NCBI GenBank assembly: GCA_031430435.1
Contig: JANPBM010000037.1
Span: forward strand, 1 to 64,000
Origin: JANNVK01 sp031430435
GTDB taxonomy: Bacteria; Acidobacteriota; Blastocatellia; Pyrinomonadales; Pyrinomonadaceae
Direction of reading: 5' to 3'
Length of the DNA stretch: 64,000 nucleotides
Shown here in pieces: positions 25,723 to 33,587 of the stretch (positions are counted from its first letter, which is position 1; each line of letters starts with the position of its first letter). The position numbers were made by a program, and so were the translations under genes. The notes under the pieces are model-generated. The model was not told where the DNA came from. It was given only the letters and a program-made list of their open reading frames with translations, and searched no databases.

Positions 25723-25983
25723 GTAATGGCTCAACAAAAAGTTAAAATGTTTTTTTTTCGGTCGCGTTGCGACTATTATGAGTTTAGCCGTGTTTTTCAA
25801 AGCACGGTTAAAGATTAGGAAGCTCTTTTGCGGCGTAGCTGCAACTGAATTTAACTCAAGTTTATTCAATTGTCGCTGACGCGACACGCATCTTTGTTTT
25901 GTGTTCCGTGCAATAAATTACACGGCTAAAGTCATTTAGTCGCGACGCGACAATTAAGAAATAACTTTTTGTTGGGGCATTAC
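25723..25983. mobile_element. Transposase-less palindromic element, copy 2 (inverted relative to copy 1)
   Basis: A 261-base element beginning GTAATGGCTCAACAAAAAGT and ending in the near-complement. It is flanked by the 8-bp direct repeat TTATTTAA at 25715-25722 and 25984-25991. It aligns end to end with the reverse complement of copy 1 (8773-9032) at roughly 80% identity by eye. Several differences keep base pairing: TTGTGGC/GCCACAA of copy 1 is TTGCGGC/GCTGCAA here (25828-25844), and the outer arm GTAGC/GCTAC becomes GTTGC/GCGAC. Confidence 0.85.
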
Positions 25984-26127
25984 TTATTTAAGTGTAATAA
26001 GCCGGGATATTCGGCAAACCGAAATGTTTACACGAAATATTCGAAACCGGGTTTATTTTGAATTCGAAAAAGAGATTAAAGATTTCTAACCTTTTGCAAA
26101 ACATCGCAAACTCGGTAAAATCTATAT

Positions 26128-27684
26128 ATGCAGACAAAACAAATACCTATGACAAAATTAGAACTTTTACAAGAAAAATCTCGTCTTGCCGAACTCGGCG
26201 GCGGAGAAAAACGGCTCGAAAAACAACGTTCAAGCGGAAAATTAACGGCTCGCGAACGAATCGATTTTTTGTTGGATGAAGGTTCGTTTGAAGAATTCGA
26301 CAAATTTGTTTCTCATCGTTGTACCGATTTCGGACTCGAAGAACAAAAGTTTTCCGGCGACGGAGTAATCACCGGACACGGGTTAATCGACGGACGCGAA
26401 GTTTTTGTTTTCGCCCAAGATTTCACTGTATTCGGCGGATCCTTGTCGGAAACTCACGCGCAAAAAATCTGTAAAGTGATGGATATGGCAATGAAAACCG
26501 GTTTCCCTGTTATCGGTTTGAATGATTCGGGCGGTGCAAGAATTCAAGAAGGCGTTGTTTCGCTTGGCGGTTATGCGGATATTTTTCTGCGGAATACTTT
26601 GGCATCCGGAGTTATTCCGCAGATTTCGTGCATTATGGGACCGTGTGCGGGCGGTGCGGTTTATTCGCCGGCAATCACGGATTTTAATGTAATGGTCAAA
26701 GATACGTCATATATGTTCATCACCGGACCTGATGTTATAAAAACCGTTACGCACGAAGAGGTTACGAAAGAAGAACTCGGCGGTGCGATGACGCATAATT
26801 CAAAGTCCGGCGTAGCACATTTTCAAGCCGATAACGACGAACATTGTTTGCGAACAACGCGAGAATTATTGTCGTTTATGCCGTCGAACAATATGGAAAA
26901 ACCGCCGTTCGTCCCGACCAACGATCCGGCAAATCGTGCGGATAAAAAACTCAATTCGATGGTTCCCGAAGTTTCAACGCAGCCTTACGACATCCGAGAT
27001 ATTATTCATAATGTGGCGGACGACAATTATTTCTTTGAAGTTCAAGAACATTATGCTCAAAATATAGTTGTCGGGTTTGCCAGATTTGGCGGGTTTTCGG
27101 TCGGAATTGTGGCGAATCAGCCTGCGTTTTTGGCGGGAGTTTTGGACATTAACGCATCCGTTAAAGCCGCCAGATTTGTCAGATTCTGCGATTGTTTCAA
27201 CATTCCTTTAATTACGTTTGAAGATGTTCCCGGTTTTTTGCCGGGCGTGAATCAAGAACATCGCGGCATTATCAGACACGGTGCGAAACTTCTTTACGCG
27301 TTTGCCGAAGCGACCGTGCCGAAAATTACGGTCATTACCCGCAAGGCTTACGGCGGTGCATATTGCGTAATGGCGAGCAAACATATTCGCACGGATATAA
27401 ATTTTGCATATCCGACAGCCGAGATTGCCGTGATGGGTTCCGAAGGAGCGGTCGGGTTACTTTACCGAAATGAAATAAAACAAAATGATGATAGTTTTCG
27501 GATTGATAAAGTTTCCGAATTTAACGAGAAGTTTGCGAATCCTTATGTTGCCGCCGAGAAAGGTTTTGTTGACGAAGTGATTGAACCGAGTCAAACTCGT
27601 CCGAAGTTGATTCGAGCATTATCACTTTTACAAAACAAACGTGATACAAATCCGCCGAAGAAACACGGAAATATTCCGCTGTAA
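26128..27684 (+). CDS. pccB: Propionyl-CoA-type carboxylase, beta (carboxyltransferase) subunit
   Basis: Transfers carboxyl from biotin to propionyl- or acetyl-CoA-type acyl groups. 518 residues with the family's usual order: GKLTARERIDFLLDEGSFEE, FAQDFTVFGGSLSETHAQKI, NDSGGARIQEGVVSLGGYAD, the oxyanion loop MGPCAGGAVYSPAITDF, FVPGFLPG-type DVPGFLPGVNQEHRGIIRHG, and KAYGGAYCVMASKH in the second crotonase-like half. Methylmalonyl-CoA decarboxylase alpha subunits look alike, so substrate is inferred. No biotin carboxylase or biotin carrier gene is in the window. ATG 26149 is an alternative start seven codons in. Confidence 0.88.
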   Translation: MQTKQIPMTKLELLQEKSRLAELGGGEKRLEKQRSSGKLTARERIDFLLDEGSFEEFDKFVSHRCTDFGLEEQKFSGDGVITGHGLIDGREVFVFAQDFTVFGGSLSETHAQKICKVMDMAMKTGFPVIGLNDSGGARIQEGVVSLGGYADIFLRNTLASGVIPQISCIMGPCAGGAVYSPAITDFNVMVKDTSYMFITGPDVIKTVTHEEVTKEELGGAMTHNSKSGVAHFQADNDEHCLRTTRELLSFMPSNNMEKPPFVPTNDPANRADKKLNSMVPEVSTQPYDIRDIIHNVADDNYFFEVQEHYAQNIVVGFARFGGFSVGIVANQPAFLAGVLDINASVKAARFVRFCDCFNIPLITFEDVPGFLPGVNQEHRGIIRHGAKLLYAFAEATVPKITVITRKAYGGAYCVMASKHIRTDINFAYPTAEIAVMGSEGAVGLLYRNEIKQNDDSFRIDKVSEFNEKFANPYVAAEKGFVDEVIEPSQTRPKLIRALSLLQNKRDTNPPKKHGNIPL

Positions 27685-27775
27685 TTTTTGTTGCTAAACG
27701 GGGAAAACATTGCTTGGGGTTTCAATTCCGATTGAAGACAGCTAAAAATAATCCGTGAAGTAAACTTGTTTTATC

Positions 27776-27826
27776 CGGTCGTAAAAGGCGTGTGTGTCAA
27801 GAAAATTGCAACTCCTTTTACGACCG
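27776..27826 (+). repeat. 13-bp inverted repeat downstream of the carboxylase gene
   Basis: CGGTCGTAAAAGG (27776-27788) is perfectly complementary to CCTTTTACGACCG (27814-27826) around a 25-base loop. It may act as a terminator or mRNA-stabilising hairpin; the following T run is short (AGTTTTATA). Confidence 0.6.
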
Positions 27827-28319
27827 AGTTTTATAGGAACAGAAGTTTAACGATGAAAACTCACGAAAACAAGTTTATCGGATTACTGCTGTTACCTTTC
27901 TCATTTTTCGTTCTACTCAAAATACAAAGCATTTAATTTTCAACCTAACAAATCTCGGAGCAATTCCGATTGGAAAATAACCGGACAAACAACACAAAAA
28001 GAAGTGTTTCTCTCCAAAATAAAAAGAACATAACTTTTCAAACAAAAAGTTGCGACTCTTTATCTCAGTAATTTTAACAAATAATTTCAAAAACCGAGTC
28101 AACTTATAAATTGATTTTACACGTCTTCGGGTTACTTTGGCTTATTTTTTAGGGCTATTTCTTTGCGTTAAAGTTCTGAAACTTGAACAATGACAACCCT
28201 AATTAAGACACGCTCCATTCTGCAAAACAAAATGACCGGTTCAATAATTCTACAAATAGATTAAAAGCTCGCTAGTCCGATTTAATTTCAAACGGCTTTG
28301 GAGTTCAATATAAAGTTCC

Positions 28320-28860
28320 GCAATCAATGCCTAAAAACTCTGCGGTTCGAGTTTAGTTTTTTTTCTAAAAGATGTGTCAATCGGTGTTTTTCCAGTTCGT
28401 CCAAACACAGTAAATCTTCGTAAAATCCATTTAAATAAAACTGCTCGCGGGCTTGATTAAAATAACTAATGATAATTTCACGAATAAATACTCAGATAAA
28501 ACTTCATGACCCCCGTAACGTTTTGCCGCATATTCAATTGCCGATTCAAGTTTTCGGACATTACTTTTCCAATCGTAAAGGCATAAAACTGTCGTCGCCT
28601 TTTTGATAAATAACGTGTATTTTTGCTGATAATCTCGTTCGGTCATTGCAAAAACTTTCGGACTAAAATCTGTATCACCTACACCGATTCGCTGTATTCG
28701 TACTAAAAGATCGTTTCGGTTTCCGGACTGCGAAAATCTGAATTTCCTCCGGTATATGAACCACGCGTTACGGCAAAAAACTCTCCGTCTTTTCTGCTCA
28801 AGCATCATTTCGCCGATTGGTGACATCATCAAATCAGCTTTTTTGACAGTTCTCCGAGTT
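28320..28860 (-). pseudogene. Decayed sigma-54-dependent (NtrC-type) regulator
   Basis: Reading the minus strand gives, in order but with frame changes and stops, pieces matching an NtrC-type protein: SPIGEMMLEQKRRRVF (compare DEIGEMxLExQxKLLRVL), VFAMTERDYQQK (sensor region, compare VIAATxRDLxxx), LCLYDWKSNVRKLESAIEYA (compare YxWPGNVRELENxIExA), and, in another frame around 28330-28430, DLLCLDELEKHRLTHLLEKK (compare the Fis-like end LxLEELExxxIxxxLE). Segments between these blocks are missing. The partner histidine kinase is not nearby. The call rests on by-eye motif matching. Confidence 0.55.
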
Positions 28861-29462
28861 CGTCATTTTTTGTGTTTTCAGCAATACTTGATTAAAAATT
28901 CTCTACTCTAATTTCTATTATTGCCGTTCCTTTTTATCTGCCGGACAGTGATTTCAATTTTGAAACAACAACTTCGACAAACTTCTTATCCGCTAATTTC
29001 TAAATGCTAACAGTTAATAAATTCGGGACTGAGTCGCCTGACATGCGGTTTTATTCGTCTCAGTATTCTTCGGCTCTGACCACGCTTTGAAACCGATGAT
29101 AATGTTTCACCTTAACTGTCTGCGTTCCGACACTTAACCCAACACTTTCAGTAAGTTAATGCAATACATTAACCGCAAGTCCGGGCGTAAAAACTAATTA
29201 AAACTTCTTGGATTTTAAACCGATTTATTTGCATAGTTACTCTTCCCTTTGCTGTCGCGGTGTCAGATATTGAACGGAAATACTGAGTTTGCGGCAATAT
29301 CGAGGGTTGAACCATCTTATCCATTTTGACCAAACTTCTGCCATAAGTAGTTAACTAAGATTGTATCTCTGCGTTGCCGGCGTGATTACCGACAAATATC
29401 TTTATTCCAAACCGGATTGGCTCAGGGCATAATTTAGGGCGGTTTTGACTTTCAACAAAAAA

Positions 29463-29490
29463 AAAAGACAGGCGATCAAACCTGTCTTTT
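29463..29490 (-). terminator. Terminator after tRNA-Leu
   Basis: On the minus strand AAAAGACAGG, an 8-base loop, CCTGTCTTTT and a long T run form a strong rho-independent terminator for the secG/tRNA transcript. Confidence 0.8.
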
Positions 29491-29495
29491 TATTA

Positions 29496-29577
29496 TGCCC
29501 GGGACTGGAATCGAACCAGCAAGGATCACTCCATACGCCCCTCAAACGTACGCGTCTACCAATTTCGCCACCCGGGC
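29496..29577 (-). tRNA. tRNA-Leu (GAG)
   Basis: An 82-base cloverleaf read on the minus strand: acceptor arm GCCCGGG/CCCGGGC with discriminator A, D arm with TTGGTAGAC, anticodon stem TACGT/GCGTA around a loop with GAG, a variable arm (TGGAGTGATCC region) as in class II tRNAs, and T arm with GGTTCGATTCC. The 3' CCA is not encoded. It lies just downstream of secG and ends in a strong terminator. Confidence 0.93.
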
Positions 29578-29608
29578 TGACTTAACTAAGGGAAACTTAA
29601 TATAAGAA

Positions 29609-30052
29609 CTAATTTTTCTTCTCTTCTGGCTTTTTGTCGTCTTTCTTTTCAACCGTAATGTTCGTATTTGTTGTCGCGTTTGCGGCAGGAACGTTAGTCG
29701 CGGTATTTCCGCCGATTGTATTTGTATTGGTTGAAACGTTTGCATTTGCATCGGTCGCAACATTTGCGTTTGTGTTGGCTGAATCGGTTGTCGCCGAACC
29801 TGTCTGTAAAACCGAGACGTTGCCTTGCAGAGCAGGCATTCCGATTAACAAGGCGCAGAGAAAGAAAAGTGCTGCCGCGGCGATTGTGATTTTCGACAAG
29901 ATTGTTTGAGTTCCTCTTGCTCCGAAGGCTGTGCTGGAAACGCTGCTGGTAAACAATGCGCCTGCATCGGCTTTTCCGGGTTGAAGCAAAACTGTCGCAA
30001 TCAAGACGATGCACGACAAGAAAAATATAATGTACAGTAAAGTTAATAGCAT
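29609..30052 (-). CDS. secG: Preprotein translocase subunit SecG
   Basis: SecG helps SecYE move proteins across the inner membrane. The first 75 residues are typical: helix LLYIIFFLSCIVLIATVLLQ, the loop GALFTSSVSSTAFGARGTQT, and a second helix (ITIAAAALFFLCALLIG). A 70-residue Asn/Thr/Ala-rich tail (TNANVATDANANVSTNTN) ending in a Lys/Glu cluster extends it to 147 residues, against 75-110 in most bacteria. The tail style matches the linkers of the kinases in this window. It starts four bases after tpiA, a common operon pair. Confidence 0.92.
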   Translation of the reverse strand: MLLTLLYIIFFLSCIVLIATVLLQPGKADAGALFTSSVSSTAFGARGTQTILSKITIAAAALFFLCALLIGMPALQGNVSVLQTGSATTDSANTNANVATDANANVSTNTNTIGGNTATNVPAANATTNTNITVEKKDDKKPEEKKN

Positions 30053-30056
30053 CTTT

Positions 30057-30812
30057 TTATTTGAAATTTACAATTTGGGCGAAACCGATTGCGTCTAAAG
30101 CAGCTCCGCCGACTAATGCGCCGTCAACGTCTTCATTTCCCATCAAATCTTTGATATTTTCAGGTTTAACCGAGCCGCCGTAAAGGATTCTGGTTGCAGT
30201 TGCAACCGAGTTTCCGTGCGTTTCGGTTAAGGTTCGACGAATGAAAGCGTGCATTTCTTGAGCCTGTTCGGGAGTGGCAGTTTTTCCTGTGCCGATTGCC
30301 CAAACGGGTTCGTAAGCGATAATGATACGTTCCATATCGGACGTTGTCAAACCTTGTAAACAGTTCACGAGTTGAGATTTGACGACCGATTCCGCATTTC
30401 CCGCCTCTCTTTCGGCTGACATTTCGCCGACGCAGACGATTGCCGTTAAACTTGACTGCATCGCAGACTTAGTTTTTTTGTTTACCGTGTCGTCTGTTTC
30501 ACCGTAAAATTGACGACGTTCGGAATGTCCGATGATAATATGCGAGGCTCCGACATCTTTGAGCATATCGGCGGAAACTTCGCCTGTGTTTGCCGAAAAC
30601 TTCGCTTCATAAGAACAATTTTGTGCCGCGACTTTGATATTCGAGCCTTCCAGTCTGTCGGCAACCGTTTTCAGATGAACAAAAACAGGTGCGATAACGA
30701 CTTCGCAATGATTTGCGTTGGCAACCAAAGGCTTCAAAGCCAACGCAGTTTCGACTGCTTCGCCGAGCAGTTTGTACATTTTCCAATTTCCCGCAATTAC
30801 AGGTTTTCTCAT
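30057..30812 (-). CDS. tpiA: Triosephosphate isomerase
   Basis: Glycolytic interconversion of dihydroxyacetone phosphate and glyceraldehyde 3-phosphate. 251 residues with the catalytic set: GNWKM (Asn9, Lys11), His96 in IIIGHSERRQ, Glu168 in IIAYEPVWAIGTGKTATPEQ, phosphate loop LYGGSVKPEN and the closing GALVGGAALD. Full-length and ordinary. It precedes secG and tRNA-Leu on the same strand. Confidence 0.97.
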   Translation of the reverse strand: MRKPVIAGNWKMYKLLGEAVETALALKPLVANANHCEVVIAPVFVHLKTVADRLEGSNIKVAAQNCSYEAKFSANTGEVSADMLKDVGASHIIIGHSERRQFYGETDDTVNKKTKSAMQSSLTAIVCVGEMSAEREAGNAESVVKSQLVNCLQGLTTSDMERIIIAYEPVWAIGTGKTATPEQAQEMHAFIRRTLTETHGNSVATATRILYGGSVKPENIKDLMGNEDVDGALVGGAALDAIGFAQIVNFK

Positions 30813-30868
30813 AAGATTTAATAATAGTTTAACAACCTGTTTTTCTCAAATAGTAGTTTCCGGCAAAA

Positions 30869-30983
30869 GTGCGAATCTCTCGGCTAAACGTGGATTCTTT
30901 ATTTATATTTGTTCATTTATCGGATTTATCGGCGTTAATTTGCGGCTGAAAATAGTTCTTCTAACTTTTTATTGAGGCATTAC
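30869..30983. mobile_element. Shortened, degenerate copy of the palindromic element
   Basis: The right end, CTAACTTTTTATTGAGGCAT plus TAC, matches the terminus of copies 1 and 2. The segment is bracketed by an 8-bp direct repeat CGGCAAAA at 30861-30868 and 30984-30991. The left end is eroded (GTGCGAATCTC) and the interior is cut to about 115 bases, keeping a fragment CGGCTAAACGTG that resembles the arm CACGGCTAAACTC. Confidence 0.6.
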
Positions 30984-31078
30984 CGGCAAAATATTTCGCA
31001 AAAAATAAAGCTCGCCGGCTTTATTTCGGACGAGTAAAATTCGGCTGTATGAAAACTCTCTCAATTAGAATTTACTTA

Positions 31079-31489
31079 TTAACCGGAAAGCCGAATGACT
31101 CGAAAATTGACCGTATCCGTTCCCACAATGTTTCCGGTTACGGCTTGAACCGCCTCGGCTCTGAAAACGTAATTGTCTCCTTGGGCTGACGGAACGGGCA
31201 TAAACCAACTGTAATAAAAATTTTGATTAAGATTTGTGCCGGGAAAACCTGAGCCGATCAAAGTACCGTTAGCTTTGTAATCAACGCGGGCAATTCGGGG
31301 AAAAGCCTGTCTTTTTCTAAAATTTAGTCTGCATTCCAGAGGTCCGAACCAGACGTATTCATTTCCGTTGACAGGCGAAGTCAATTTGAAATTTTTGATT
31401 TGTGCGGAAACTTCTTCTTGACCAACCAACGGGATAAGAACCGCAGCCGACAAATAACACAGGAAATTACGACGATTTATTTCTGACAT
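31079..31489 (-). CDS. Exported Ig-like protein with Tat-type signal
   Basis: A 136-residue protein. The N-terminus MSEINRRNFLCYLSAAVLIP has the twin-arginine pattern RRNFL followed by a hydrophobic stretch. The mature part is one Ig-like beta domain: IKNFKLTSPVNGNEYVWFGP, VDYKANGTLIGSGFPGTN, and YVFRAEAVQAVTGNIVGTDT, the pattern of bacterial Ig domains (VxxYxNGxxIG...YxxxAxAxD). Start 31489 has GAGGTG upstream; a longer reading from 31609 masks the signal peptide. Function unknown. Confidence 0.7.
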   Translation of the reverse strand: MSEINRRNFLCYLSAAVLIPLVGQEEVSAQIKNFKLTSPVNGNEYVWFGPLECRLNFRKRQAFPRIARVDYKANGTLIGSGFPGTNLNQNFYYSWFMPVPSAQGDNYVFRAEAVQAVTGNIVGTDTVNFRVIRLSG

Positions 31490-31628
31490 AAACACCTCAC
31501 AAAAAAGATATGGTCTTAAAAATCTCTGATGCGACAAATCATATTCCAAAATTTGAAAAAAGACAAATGCGAAGGCTTTTACGACTCTGAAAATTGATAC
31601 GCTCGGCAACCTTACAATTCTCGCATTT

Positions 31629-32123
31629 TCAATTTTTAAGTTGCCATTGCATCTTTTTTGTATCTAGAAAATCAACCAAAATTAAACAAGCGGCTTCGCT
31701 GTCGATTCGTTCCAGTCTTTTTTTGCCGTGAATTCCCAAATCGTATAAATTCTCGCCGGCGGCAAGTGTAGTAACCCGTTCGTCTTGCAAAAATACGGGA
31801 ATGTTAAGCGACAGCGTAAAATTTCTCGCTAAACGTTTTGCGTCCAATGACATTTCACTGTCGGAATCGTCCAAATTAAGCGGCAAACCTAAAACCAACG
31901 CGACTGCATCCAATTCTTCGATGTATTTTTTAATGTTTATTAAAAAAAGTTTCCAAGCTATGCGTTTTAACCTCGGATGAGGTTTTACGATGGTTTGCGT
32001 AATGTCGCAACTTGCTACGCCGACTTTTTTCGTCCCTAAATCAAGCGAAAGAACGCGACCTTTATCGGGACAACGAGAAATATCGGAAAAATCGGGCAGA
32101 TTAAGTGTTTCTGTTTCTTGCAT
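31629..32123 (-). CDS. ruvX: Holliday-junction resolvase-like RuvX (YqgF)
   Basis: A 164-residue YqgF/RuvX protein, an RNase-H-like nuclease involved in pre-16S rRNA 5' end maturation. Motifs: VLSLDLGTKKVGVASCD (first acidic residue), AVALVLGLPLNLDDSDSEMS, PVFLQDERVTTLAAGENLYD and ERIDSEAACLILVDFLD (last Asp). An N-terminal extension of about 22 residues is a little longer than usual. The S41-like gene diverges from it. Confidence 0.9.
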   Translation of the reverse strand: MQETETLNLPDFSDISRCPDKGRVLSLDLGTKKVGVASCDITQTIVKPHPRLKRIAWKLFLINIKKYIEELDAVALVLGLPLNLDDSDSEMSLDAKRLARNFTLSLNIPVFLQDERVTTLAAGENLYDLGIHGKKRLERIDSEAACLILVDFLDTKKMQWQLKN

Positions 32124-32210
32124 ACAATTTAAGGTTAATGGATAATTGTGAAATGTTATTTGTTTCGCGTCAAATCATTAGCTCAAACAAACAAAAGAGG
32201 TTCTTTTAAT

Positions 32211-33500
32211 ATGTCTTTTCGTTATAAAATAATTATCGTTTTTGCATCGGTTGCCGTTTCGCTTTACGCCTTAATCGGCGGAAGTTGGGCAAAAAACTTT
32301 GTCCAAAGCATTTCTGCCCAACAAACGGTTAATGACGCAGGTTCGCAAATGCGGATTTTTGAAAGTGTTTTGCAACATATTCAAAATGATTACGTCGATG
32401 AACCGAATATGGAAAAAGTTCGCGGCGGCGCGTTGCGCGGATTGGCTTACGGACTCGATCCGTACTCGTCATATTTAACGGCAGACCAAGTAAAAGATTT
32501 TCAAGCTCAAAAAACATCAACCAAAGTCGGAATCGGCGCCGAACTTTCGCAAGTTGCTTCGTATTTGTATGTGATTGCGGCAGTTAAAGGCTCGCCGGCA
32601 GAAACGGCAGGTTTGAAATCGGGCGACGTTATCGAGTATATCGAAAATAAAGCGACCCGCGATATTTCACTTTACGACGGACGACAACTTTTAACGGGCG
32701 ATGCGGGAACAAAAGTAAAACTTCGCGTTTTGCGTTCCGGTTCAAAACCGCAAACAATCGAAGTTACACGCGGAACATTCAAAACACCGAATGTTGAAAG
32801 CCGGCTTGAATCGGGGAAAATCGGCGTAATAAAAGTTTTCAGTTTGGATGAAGGCGAAGCCGGAGACATCCGCAACAAGGTTCAAGAATTATCGAAACAA
32901 GGTGTCGTAAAAATTATTTTAGATTTACGCGGCGTAGCGGGCGGAAAATTAAATGAAGCCGTGGCGGTTTCCAATTTGTTTATTAAAGACGGCACGCTTG
33001 CCCAAGTTTTGGGACGCGAAAACAAAATTATCAACACATTTACGGCAGATTCATCGAAAGCCGTATTCGACGGCAAACTCGTTACCCTGATTGATTTGGG
33101 GACATCGGGTGCGGCAGAAGTTGTCGCGGCGGCGATGTTGGACAGACAACGCGGCGACGTGGTTGGCGAAAGAAGTTTCGGCGCGGGAACCGAACAACAA
33201 CTGTTTACGCTTCGCGGCGGAGACGGTTTGCTTTTAACCACTTCAAAATGGGCATCCGCAAACGGAAACGCATTCTTGGGCGAAGACGCGAAAAAGTCCG
33301 GCGTAAAACCGTCGGTCGAAGTAAAACGAGCCGAAAGTCCGGAGCCGATCGATCCCGAAGACTTGGTTAATCAGAACGAAAATCAACCGAACGAGGCGCC
33401 GAAAGTCGAAGCTCCGAAACCGCCGACCGAAGATTTACAGTTCAAAAAAGCGATAGAATTACTTGCCGACAAAGTAATGACGAAAACCGCCGGCGAGTAA
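32211..33500 (+). CDS. S41 C-terminal-processing-protease homologue lacking Ser and Lys
   Basis: A 429-residue exported protein with a CtpA plan: membrane anchor (YKIIIVFASVAVSLYALIGG), helical region (IQNDYVDEPNMEKVRGGALR, GLDPYSSYL), PDZ (VGIGAELS... GSPAETAGLKSGDVIEYIEN), and an S41 core. In active enzymes the core reads G(S/T)ASASE with the catalytic Ser, and FGKGxxQ with the catalytic Lys 25 residues on. Here these are GTSGAAE and FGAGTEQ: Gly300 and Ala325, again exactly 25 apart. It is probably a pseudoprotease or scaffold. Start ATG 32211 is preceded by AAGAGG; the reading from 32148 is less likely. Confidence 0.85.
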   Translation: MSFRYKIIIVFASVAVSLYALIGGSWAKNFVQSISAQQTVNDAGSQMRIFESVLQHIQNDYVDEPNMEKVRGGALRGLAYGLDPYSSYLTADQVKDFQAQKTSTKVGIGAELSQVASYLYVIAAVKGSPAETAGLKSGDVIEYIENKATRDISLYDGRQLLTGDAGTKVKLRVLRSGSKPQTIEVTRGTFKTPNVESRLESGKIGVIKVFSLDEGEAGDIRNKVQELSKQGVVKIILDLRGVAGGKLNEAVAVSNLFIKDGTLAQVLGRENKIINTFTADSSKAVFDGKLVTLIDLGTSGAAEVVAAAMLDRQRGDVVGERSFGAGTEQQLFTLRGGDGLLLTTSKWASANGNAFLGEDAKKSGVKPSVEVKRAESPEPIDPEDLVNQNENQPNEAPKVEAPKPPTEDLQFKKAIELLADKVMTKTAGE

Positions 33501-33517
33501 AAAAAGTAAATATTCCG

Positions 33518-33559
33518 AAAAAAAGCAACCGCTGCATATTCTGTCGCGGTTGCTTTTTT
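33518..33559. terminator. Bidirectional terminator between the S41-like gene and rho
   Basis: GCAACCGC (33525-33532) pairs with GCGGTTGC (33546-33553), flanked by A-rich and T-rich tracts on both sides, serving both convergent genes. Confidence 0.85.
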
Positions 33560-33587
33560 CGTTTAATTAGAACAATTTACTTTGTTA

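Larger units (their letters stand above)
27685..29462. other. Long region without intact genes
   Basis: About 1.8 kb between the carboxylase gene and the tRNA terminator. It holds an inverted repeat at 27776-27826 and a decayed sigma-54 regulator at about 28320-28860 on the minus strand. The remainder (27830-28300 and 28870-29460) has only short frames interrupted by stops in every phase, consistent with old decayed genes. I recognise nothing else in it. Confidence 0.6.

Noticed and set aside
27917..28102. A 61-codon minus-strand frame in the gene desert
   Set aside because: Composition is A+T-driven (Phe, Lys, Cys-rich), with no start signals and no recognisable motif.
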